A DNA stretch of 64,000 nucleotides, from positions 21,529,896 through 21,593,895 of the forward strand of contig NC_067206.1 of the NCBI RefSeq assembly GCF_026262505.1. Reading direction: 5' to 3'. Source of the stretch: Trichomonas vaginalis G3 (taxonomy: Eukaryota > Parabasalia > Trichomonadida > Trichomonadidae). Both the position numbers and the translations under genes were made by a program. Positions within the stretch are counted from its first letter, which is position 1. Each line of letters begins with the position of its first letter. The notes below the pieces were generated by a model. It saw nothing but the letters and a program-made list of their open reading frames with translations. It made no database searches and was not told the DNA's origin. This document shows positions 32,067 to 40,619 of the stretch, piece by piece.

Positions 32067-32275
32067 AGTAGTATATGTGGACGGGTTGTGTGACTTTTTT
32101 TGTAAACGTAAGAATTCATACAATATAGAACGATTTTGTATCATTTTTTTTAACATATGAAGTAAAAAATGTATGATTCTTACGGTTTTTATTCTTACGT
32201 TTTTGAATAAATCAAGATTTAAAAAATTTTCAAAATTGTAAGACATTTACACTCAGCCCAAACATAACGAAATAA
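32067..32275. repeat. left terminal repeat of Polinton D
   Basis: About 209 bp, almost identical to 52122-52331. It starts AGTAGTATATGTGGACGGG and shares GTGACTTTTTTTGT with the termini of A and C, but then differs completely. It contains an imperfect hairpin with stems CGTAAGAATTCATACA (32107) and TGTATGATTCTTACG (32170). Confidence 0.85.
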
Positions 32276-32351
32276 AAAAAAATAAAATTGACTTCTTACG
32301 TAAAATTAAAACTAAGTTAAATTTATTTTTTTATTTTTTATTTTATAATAA

Positions 32352-33488
32352 ATGAGTATAACAACTAATTCATTGAAATCTTTAAAGTTCACTAATTCAG
32401 AATTAGAAAATATTTTAGAAAATTTTGGAGACGGTTCTTATCCAACATATATGCAGAATGTGAAAGAGTTTTCCAGATTGTTGAATGAATTTAAATATAA
32501 CGGACCAATTACTAAAAAGGCTATAATGAGATATTTATATCCCAAAAAAGTTGAAAAACAGGAGAATATTCCTCTTTATGGTCCAGAGGACCTGGGCTCA
32601 GAGAGCCTTGAAACACCTCCTGAATATTTTGAAGAAAAAATTAAACAAGATGAATATTATAACGATGAGATTGAGAAATTGGAACAATTAAGAAATGAAA
32701 TAGATGAAAGAATTAGTGAATTGAGAAATGCTGAGAATGAAGTAGAGGGTTTAATGAATATCCCAGCTTCAGAATCAGAAGTTCAAAAATCACATGAGGA
32801 AAGATATAAAAATTACTTTTTGGAATCTACTAAAAATTTATTAGATGGTGATATTGACGAAACACTTTCAGAAGAAGGCACAAAATTTATTCATAAACAT
32901 AAGCTTCAGTTTATTGACGATGGAGATTATCCATGTATATTACTTTCACCTCCTCTTGATTCTGAAAAATTCAAAAAAGCACTGAAAAATGTAACATATG
33001 CAACAAATACGATTAAGAAAGAAGACCATGATATTTACACAAATTATTATTTAAATAAATGTACAGGTGTTGATAAAGTTTTTGATTTGTTAGATAAAAT
33101 ATCAAAAGAAACAATTGGTACATATAAAATTTTATGCGATTGTGGTTTCATTATTGAAGATACCAATAATGTTTCATATGAAAGAACAGCACCGAAGGAA
33201 GACGAAGTGGAAAGGTCTATACCATTCGTTATCAAGAATATAAAAGATATGAAAACGTATAAGCATTATATTTATTCATTTATTTCAGAAAAAATGGAAG
33301 CAACCCATAAAACATCTTCTCATCATTTTATAGCTATTCATACATTCCTTTTCAAAGTTGTGAAATTAAATAAGACAGGAATTAGATTTAATGTATCAGG
33401 GTACGCATTCTTGAGTAAATTAAAATGTATTCGTCACGTCGCAGATGATAAAAATTTATGTGTTCTTAATTCATTTTATGGACTTTAG
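32352..33488 (+). CDS. 378-aa protein upstream of polymerase (Polinton D)
   Basis: Whole ORF. N-terminal helical module (KFTNSELENILENFGDG, related to the A version), a coiled-coil region (EIEKLEQLRNEIDERISEL), then a long C-terminal domain conserved in A, C and D, with CDCGFIIEDTNN and ending DDKNLCVLNSFYGL. Unrecognised overall. The C-terminal NLCVLNSFYG resembles the Cys box of OTU-like peptidase domains (compare EDNCFVYAC in the family-2 polymerase). Residues YGPEDLGSESL are encoded by a double-hairpin insertion at 32580-32607. It is followed after 80 bp by the polymerase on the same strand. Might be a polymerase partner or terminal protein; inference. Confidence 0.7.
   Translation: MSITTNSLKSLKFTNSELENILENFGDGSYPTYMQNVKEFSRLLNEFKYNGPITKKAIMRYLYPKKVEKQENIPLYGPEDLGSESLETPPEYFEEKIKQDEYYNDEIEKLEQLRNEIDERISELRNAENEVEGLMNIPASESEVQKSHEERYKNYFLESTKNLLDGDIDETLSEEGTKFIHKHKLQFIDDGDYPCILLSPPLDSEKFKKALKNVTYATNTIKKEDHDIYTNYYLNKCTGVDKVFDLLDKISKETIGTYKILCDCGFIIEDTNNVSYERTAPKEDEVERSIPFVIKNIKDMKTYKHYIYSFISEKMEATHKTSSHHFIAIHTFLFKVVKLNKTGIRFNVSGYAFLSKLKCIRHVADDKNLCVLNSFYGL
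32580..32607. repeat. double-hairpin insertion inside 378-aa gene
   Basis: GGTCC-AGA-GGACC, TG, GGCTC-AGA-GAGCC: two perfect 5-bp stems, in frame. The corresponding place in A has no such hairpins. Confidence 0.9.
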
Positions 33489-33568
33489 CCCTGGACTCTC
33501 TGAGTCTCGGACTTTAAATAAAAATAAACTTTATTTTTATTTATTTTTTAATTTTTATTCTTACATAA

Positions 33569-36500
33569 ATGAACAAAAATGGAACAGCTAAAATGAATGA
33601 TAATCAAATAAGAGCCGAAGGTAGAAGGTTATTTAAACGCTTCTATAACATTCCTGATGGTGTTAATCCTAAAACTCGTAGAAGTTATTTAAATGAAGCC
33701 ATAGATGCATATGAAGGATTTGACATTTCATCAGAAAGTGAGAGGTTAGCAAGAATGTTAAACGTTAATATTGATTTTTATTATTGTGACCCTCAACCAG
33801 AAGACGTAGACATTAACAAGGTAGACTTTCCATTAGTGGAATCAATAATGATAGATCCAGAATTTGAAACAGTAAATATTTTATTAACACAGAGTCCATG
33901 TGGAAAACTTCACGCTGACAGAATTACAGACGTTGAAGCACTCACAGGATATAAAGTTTGCCCCTTTTGCAAAGAAGAAGTTTATTCTATCCGTGATGAT
34001 CCAGAAAGGAAAAACCAAAGAAGATTTTTAAAGCATTGTGAGAAATGTAAAGAAAATAATGGAAGATTAATTCAAGACGTTCAGTTGCAAAAGACACAGC
34101 AACCATATGCACCACATATTACGAAACAGAAGATATATCAGTGGTTATTAGCTCACAATTTGCAGAAATATTATAAACCGACAAGATATTATATTACTTT
34201 TGACTTTGAAACATTAGAGACTAAAGAAGAATTACAACTTTCTGAGTGTGCAACTTTGAACGCTTACTTAAAACCATTTATGGTATCATCAACTGTCAAA
34301 ATAAAGCCGCAAAGCGGCGAGGTCGTAGACCGTGATAAAACATTTACGAGGAATTTTTGCTTAACATCAAGTGATTCGTTCATCTCTGATTGGATTGAAT
34401 TTTTATTTTCAACCTGTTCATTAGTTGCTAAATCAAATATTGAACAATATGAAGAATTAATGAATACATTAAATGAGAAACAAAAGGAAGCAATGAAAGA
34501 GCTTTTAGATGAAGAATTTAATAAAGTGAATATCATTGGTTTTAATTCGGGAAAGTTTGATTTAAATTTAATTCTTCGTGATTTAAACACTGCAAAATGG
34601 AAAATAAAATCAATGCTGGGTTCATCTTCACAATTTAAGCAAATCATTGTAAAGAAAACAAACATTCCATATGAATTGAGATTTATTGACATCAGAAATT
34701 ATATAGCGGGTGGAACATTAGACCAATTCACTCAAGATTTCGGAAACAATAAATCACGTGTTAAATCCTTTTTCCCTTATCAATTCATCACATGGGAGAA
34801 TTACGAAGAAGAATTATATAAAGAGGAACCATTCACGAAAGATTCATTTTATTCAGCATTAACACAAGAAACAATATCCGATTCAGATTATCAAATATAT
34901 CTCAATGATGCTAAAAACTTTAAGAATAGATTAGAATATTTTATTCATTATTGCAATAAAGATGTTGAAATTATGATTGACCCAATTGATAAAATTATTG
35001 AAGAAACATTTGTTTATAAAATTGATATGCTTCATAATCTTTCTTTATCATCGAATGCTTCAATGATTCGTTACGCGTTAGCATATAAGAACTTCAATCC
35101 TAACGAAACATATCCAGAAGAAGAAAATGTGGAATCAAGTTTTGAATTAACGAAAAAGTATTGGAAATATAAAATTGAATCATATAAGAAACAAGATGAA
35201 AAAGCAGAAAGAGATACTAAAAATAATGTTTCAATGGATGATTTTCAATACTATCACGATTTAATCCTTTCATCTAAATGCAAAATGTGTGGTAAAGCGT
35301 TTACATATGCAAATAAACCAACATTGGATAGAATAGATAATGAAAAACCACATACCAAAGAAAATTGTCAGTTAATGTGTTGTTATTGCAATGTCGTAAA
35401 ATCAAATAAAGATGAAGATGTTCAACGTTTAAGAATCAATTTAAGAAATTATGCATTAAAAAATAATTTACCAATGACTTTAGATTCAGTTGAAGCTTAT
35501 CACATTCTCCGTAATGGAATTACTGGTGGTTTATCAAATGTTCAACATAGAGTAAATCTTAAAGGAATCACGCACATTAATAAACTTTCATATAATCCAG
35601 AAACTAAAACTGTATCAAATGAGGACACCACCAACATCATGACTCATTTCGTTGGTGTTGATTTTAATTCATTATATCCTTCATCATTTTCATCTAATCC
35701 TCATGATTTCATTCAATATACTGACCATAAAATGTATATGCCGGGAAGATTGAATGGTGTTATCATTTGTGATACAGCAACAAAGAAAGCAAAAGCACTG
35801 GGAATTATTAGAAGAAAAAATATTTATTCGTGGCTGAAGTAAAGGGTCACATTGATGAAAAATACATTAATGATTACATTAACTTTTTACCGATAATAAG
35901 AAACTTAGATATTATCACAGATGAAAAAACAATTGGCAGTTTTATGTATAATTACATGAAATCAAACAATCTACCAGTTGACCAGAAACAGAGAAAATTC
36001 TCAATTAGCATCAAAACACACAACCAATATCAACCATTTTTTCTTATTATCTTTGGTATCTAATCGACAGATTTCATTTTATCATTGATGATATTCAATC
36101 AATTTTAACATTTACGAAAAACACTTGTTTTAATGAATTTGCGAACGAATTTATGAACGAAAGACAAAAGGCTGAATTAGAAGGAAATAAAGGAAAAAGT
36201 TTATTTTGCAAGATTTCACTTAATGGATCATATGGTTACGATGCAATGAATACACAAAATTACACAAAGACTAAAATAATGAATGCACAGAAGTCACGCG
36301 TTGCATGTATGTCAAATAAGTTTAAAAACATAAGAGAAATAGGTGAAGATACATATCAAATGATGCTCAAAGATAGATTTTATAGATGTGAAACATGTTT
36401 ACAAGAGGCATTCTTCACTTTAGATAATGCTAAATACTGGTATTTGGTTTTCATTTATGATTTTATGTATAAATGCTTGAATGTTAATCGTTTTCATTTC

Positions 36501-37035
36501 ATTGAAGGTGATACTGATTCATCTTATTGGGCAATCGCTGGCGACCCAAATCTTCCTAACACTCAAGCATTTCAAGCAATTGTTACCGATAAACAATTTT
36601 ATGATAAAAATTTTCAAATTCGCACCTTTTGATTTCTTCTGTTTTGATGAGAAATTTAAACCTAAATTAAAGAATAAAGCTGAAGAAAAAGCACATGAGA
36701 AAAAATTATTGGGTTTAGCAATTGAGAAACAAGGTGATAACATGGTTGCTTTATGTCCTAAGTGTTATACATCATTCAACGGTTCAATTGATGGAAGTGA
36801 TTTTAAAAAGATTGCACAAAAAATGAAAGGTGTTAGTTTACGACAAAATAAACAATTAACACCTAAAAATTATTTGGATATAATAAATGATAAATTGATA
36901 TTTGATGGTCAGAATATTAATTTACAACTTAAAAATGGGTCAATGACTCGCTTAACAATTGGTAAGACTGCATTAACAGGAGCACACACTAAGGCTGTAT
37001 GTTGTGAAAATGGGTGTTGTATGCCATTTATTTAA
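33569..37035 (+). pseudogene. protein-primed DNA polymerase B with embedded HNH-like cluster (Polinton D)
   Basis: Replicative polymerase of family 1. The first long frame (757 residues) shows a His box LLTQSPCGKLHADRI, zinc pairs CPFCKEEV/CEKC, exonuclease motifs DFETLETKEE (~212), GFNSGKFDLNLIL and YCNKDVEIM, an HNH-like cluster at about 570-612 (CKMC...LDRID...ENCQLMCCYCN) and motif A VDFNSLYPSS (~698). Motifs B (LNGSYGYDA) and C (EGDTDSSY) and a Cys-rich C-terminus follow. Looks broken about twice. A double hairpin at 34306-34331 adds nine in-frame residues absent in A. Confidence 0.88.
34306..34331. repeat. double-hairpin insertion in polymerase (Polinton D only)
   Basis: GCCGC-AAA-GCGGC, GA, GGTC-GTA-GACC. 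In frame. The A copy of the gene lacks it: the coding sequence is 27 bases shorter at this site, which shows it is an insertion. Confidence 0.9.
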
Positions 37036-37123
37036 TACAATTTAAAATTTTATTTTTAATGAAATGCCACAGAAGAGACAAAGAGGCGGGCACCCTTAAA
37101 ACATTGATTTTATTTTTATATAA

Positions 37124-38613
37124 ATGAATAACGTACATTTAAAAAATTTAATTGATGATTTAATATTTAATCAAAATTTTCTTGATTATTATGATTTAAA
37201 AGCATATCTCCAAAAATATGATAACAATATAACGGGTAATGATATGGAATATTATTATCCATATTATAAAAATGAAATTTTGAAATATCATGATAGAATA
37301 ATTTCTAAAATTAAAGACAAAATTAAAAATAATGAATATTCAAAGGGAAAAACTAAATCACAACTTAAACAGTTGAAAGATTTCAAAAATAAAGTATTAA
37401 CAGAAGAAGATATTGATGAATTATATAAATTATATAATCCTGAGCCGCAAAACGCTCAGGTTCTTCAGACCATAAATGAAGCACAAGCTTTAATTTATGA
37501 TTCATTAGTTAAACAATATTCAGCCCGACTTTTAAATGAAGATCAACTTTTGGAATTCATCCTTCACATAAACTCGAAGCGGGAAAGTATATCAAACCTT
37601 TATATACAGCATATTTAAAACAAATGAATAGAATACATCCAGAATTAATGAAGGAAGGAATGAAATCCAAAATCAAAGCAGATAAAATTAAACCACTTGC
37701 AACACCAAAACCTCCAACGACAGTACCGCCTGCCTCCTTCAGTTAATCCTTCATCATTCACTTTATTATATCCATTTCAAACATTAAAGAAACAAAAAGA
37801 TTTTAAAAAGGATTTCAAGATATTAAATAAACCAATTGACCCAAAAATTCAACCATTAAAGGAAAATTTAGTCGCCCTTCATTTGCTCCATATCCATATT
37901 CATACGAAATCGATCATCTGGAATATTCAAAAGGAAACGTTACTTATTTATTTGCCATTAACATTAACACTAGATATTTATATTGCATTCCGGTGAAAGG
38001 GAAAACAGAACAGGAAACAAGAAGAGCTATTCAATACTTACTAGATCATGAAAGAGTAGATAATATCAGGGGTGATGGTGATAAAGGATTTCAGGCAGCT
38101 ATGACTCATTATTTCCCACAAATTAATTTTTTCTTCTCATCCTCTCCATATACGTTTCATAATAAAATAGTTGATGCGGTAATGAGAACTCTTAGAGATG
38201 CGTTAGGGGTTAACGGTCAGATATACTGGGATGGAAATCATGACTCCATCATACAACAGTTAGTATATATTATAATAATATAATGGCATAGAACAATAAA
38301 CATGAAACCGGTGAAAATGAAAAATGATATTTCAAAAGAATGGGAATATATTAGAAAGCAAATGGAAAGGTTAAATGATGTTAAACGTGAACAAATTAAT
38401 TCGGGGCTCATGAATTTTAAACAAGGGGATAAAGTTTTGATTCATCTCGATTATGGAAAAACTGATAAATCAATGACAAAAAGAAGACGAAGATTTGACA
38501 CAATAGCTGAATTTGTTAGATATATTAACGGCAATGCATTAGTTGAAGTTGACAATAAATTAATAGAAATTCCGATTTATTTTATTACTCCATTATATTT
38601 AAATAATATTTAA
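37124..38613 (+). pseudogene. retroviral-type (rve) integrase (Polinton D)
   Basis: Copy of the integrase at 2778-4279. ATG follows TTTTATTTTTATATAA. Helical N-terminus (MNNVHLKNLIDDLIFNQN), catalytic segments RGDGDKGF and IVDAVMRTLRDAL, and the SH3-like C-terminus to TPLYLNN are all recognisable. Looks broken about four times, so D could not integrate itself with this copy. Followed after 20 bases by the coiled-coil gene. Confidence 0.8.
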
Positions 38614-38633
38614 TTTTTTTTATTTCGTAAGAA

Positions 38634-38897
38634 ATGAGTGACAACGAAGCAGTCAAGAGTCCAGACGATGAATATAAAAAGAAACTAAACATAATTAAAT
38701 CAAAAATATGCTATTACAAAAAGAAGCCGCAATGCAGTGGGGTTGAAAACGATAAAGAAATAATCGAAAAATTAGAAACTTACCGTTCAATCCTTAAACT
38801 GAGTGAAGCAAAAATAAAAGAATTTAATAGAATAAATAAATTGATTGGAAGAGATGAATTTAATAAAGATGAATTTTTAAACTCAATCCAAATTTAA
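38634..38897 (+). CDS. coiled-coil small protein, 87 aa (Polinton D)
   Basis: Homologue of 2461-2757 and 62124-62444, lacking the SPDSIKIQ repeats. Conserved C-terminal block INKLIGRDEFNKDEFLN. ATG follows TTTTTTTTATTTCGTAAGAA. Directly downstream of the integrase, and overlapping by four bases the convergent 54-aa gene. Function unknown. Confidence 0.65.
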   Translation: MSDNEAVKSPDDEYKKKLNIIKSKICYYKKKPQCSGVENDKEIIEKLETYRSILKLSEAKIKEFNRINKLIGRDEFNKDEFLNSIQI

Positions 38898-39058
38898 TTT
38901 TTATTCCTCTTTGACAACATCTCTCTTTCCATCATTACTGCATAACCGCATTTTCTCAGTTTTAGTGGTTTGTTATTTTTAGCAAGTTCTCGCATCATTT
39001 TTATCATTTCCTCCCTTGTTATGATTCGTGGTAAATTTTGAGCTTGTGGGGTATCCAT
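38894..39058 (-). CDS. small basic protein, 54 aa (Polinton D)
   Basis: Begins MDTPQAQNLPRIITREEM like the 60-aa protein at 2292, then RELAKNNKPLKLRKCGYAVM, with a different C-terminus (LSKRNKN). ATG follows TTTTTATATAA. It converges on the coiled-coil gene exactly as in A, which supports a real conserved gene despite its size. Function unknown. Confidence 0.6.
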   Translation of the reverse strand: MDTPQAQNLPRIITREEMIKMMRELAKNNKPLKLRKCGYAVMMEREMLSKRNKN

Positions 39059-39119
39059 TTATATAAAAATAAAAATTTGTTATCAGTTATTTTATCGTTA
39101 ATGGTTTTTAGGTTATTCA

Positions 39120-39450
39120 ATAATGAATTATTTTTGAAGAACTGAAGGTGCTACCATGTTACCATGTTGACGACATGACATTATGTCAACAACATAGGAG
39201 GAAGGCAGTTATGACTTATTTTTGAAGAACTGAAGGTGCTACCATGTTACCATGTGCTACCAGGTCATTTAACTTCTTTTAAAAAATGAGACAACATGAC
39301 ATTTAGACAACAACACAGGAGGAAGGCAGTTATGAATTATTTTTGAAGAACTGAAGGTGCTACCATGTTACCATGTGCTACCAGGTCATTTAACTTCTCT
39401 GAAAAAGTGTGACAACATGACATTTTGACAACAACACAGGAAATGATTTG
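39120..39450. repeat. iteron array 1, left of KilA-N (Polinton D)
   Basis: Three units, each with TTTTTGAAGAACTGAAGG, GTGCTACCATGTTACCATG and (G)ACAACATGACATT...GACAACAACACAGGA. The first unit is shorter and altered. The units are direct repeats of those in array 2 and inverted relative to array 3. Confidence 0.85.
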
Positions 39451-39542
39451 TCATGACTTCATCGGAATGAATGTAAATGACCCAAAAATAAAGTTAGTTT
39501 TAAAATTATTTTTATTTTTTTATTTTGTATGTAAGAACAGAA

Positions 39543-40208
39543 ATGTCAGTCGAAGCAAAAACATTCACTAACAAATCTAATGGCGAAACATTCACAAAAG
39601 GCACTTATAACGGTATTGAAGTCTTACGTAGAGACAAGGATGGTTACATTAATGCAACAAAGATGGCAAGAGAAGCAGGAAAGTTAAACCATTTAAACAG
39701 ATTTCTCAATAGTGCTAAAATACAGGAAATTCTTGAGTTTTGGATGAACGAATACGGTGGAGCCAAAAGTGGCTCGACCTCAAAACAAGCATTTTATGAG
39801 CTTACTAAGGGTGTTATAAATGAATTCAAAGGTATTTACATACATCCTGACCTCGTTCATTTTGTTGCTGAATGGTGCTCTGTAAAGTATGCATTTTATG
39901 TCAAAGATATTATGGACTCCATAGACAAGAAAGTTCATGAGAAATTAGATGAAGAAGAACTTGAAGATACAGTAGAGAATGCTAAACCTTTGTTTGAAGA
40001 AGAAGTTGGAAAAATGTGCGAAAAACAATTAGAACATGAACGTGAGTTATGTTATGGTTATAGAGATTCTCCATACGAACTAGACCAATGGGAACAAGAA
40101 AATTTAAAGAGAGAATTTAGAGAATATGAACTCGCTAAGATAGCATTAGAAGCTGCAGAAAAGAAGTTAAAAGCTTGGGGTTGTTTTGTACAAAAATATT
40201 GTGAGTAA
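39543..40208 (+). CDS. KilA-N domain protein (Polinton D)
   Basis: 221-residue protein starting MSVEAKTFTNKSNGETF, with ATG after GTAAGAACAGAA. KilA-N signature: GTYNGIEVLRRDKDGYINAT, then KMAREAGKLNHLNRFL and IYIHPDLVHFVAEWCSVKYA, typical of the DNA-binding KilA-N domain of large DNA viruses and phages. The C-terminal half is a charged coiled coil (EEELEDTVENAKP, AKIALEAAEKKLKAW). Likely a DNA-binding regulator. It lies as a cassette between two directly repeated iteron arrays and is missing from the equivalent interval in A and C. Confidence 0.85.
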   Translation: MSVEAKTFTNKSNGETFTKGTYNGIEVLRRDKDGYINATKMAREAGKLNHLNRFLNSAKIQEILEFWMNEYGGAKSGSTSKQAFYELTKGVINEFKGIYIHPDLVHFVAEWCSVKYAFYVKDIMDSIDKKVHEKLDEEELEDTVENAKPLFEEEVGKMCEKQLEHERELCYGYRDSPYELDQWEQENLKREFREYELAKIALEAAEKKLKAWGCFVQKYCE

Positions 40209-40239
40209 ATGAACCATTTATTTTTATTGAATTCACCAA

Positions 40240-40290
40240 AAATAATTTTTAGGGTAGATGGTTAGATCTAACCTCATTTCTAACCTCATG
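40240..40290. repeat. hairpin motif behind KilA-N, shared with family 2
   Basis: AGGGTAGATGGTTAGATCTAACC followed by TCATTTCTAACCTCATG. GGTTAGATCTAACC is a perfect palindrome. The same motif family lies downstream of the 80-aa gene in Polinton B (20505-20575). Confidence 0.55.
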
Positions 40291-40555
40291 ACATTTTGAC
40301 AACAACACAGGAGGAAGGCAGTTATGAATTATTTTTGAAGAACTGAAGGTGCTACCATGTTACCATGTGCTACCAGGTCATTTAACTTCTCTGAAAAAGT
40401 GTGACAACATGACATTTTGACAACAACACAGGAGGAAGGCAGTTATGAATTATTTTTGAAGAACTGAAGGTGCTACCATGTTACCATGTGCTACCAGGTC
40501 ATTTAACTTCTCTGAAAAAGTGTGACAACATGACATTTTGACAACATTTACGAAA
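40285..40555. repeat. iteron array 2, between KilA-N and PrimPol (Polinton D)
   Basis: Two and a half units of 121 bp, same orientation as array 1, containing GTGCTACCATGTTACCATG and GACAACAACACAGGAGGAAG. Inverted relative to array 3 on the other side of PrimPol. Confidence 0.85.
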
Positions 40556-40619
40556 ATATGATGCAGTCCAAAAATAAAGTTAGTTTTAAAATTATTTTTA
40601 TTTTTTTATTCCTATATAA

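Noticed and set aside
37063-37098. Very short ORF (MPQKRQRGGHP) between polymerase and integrase in D
   Set aside because: The A counterpart diverges after a few codons and is not conserved. Too short to support as a gene, although the leader looks similar.
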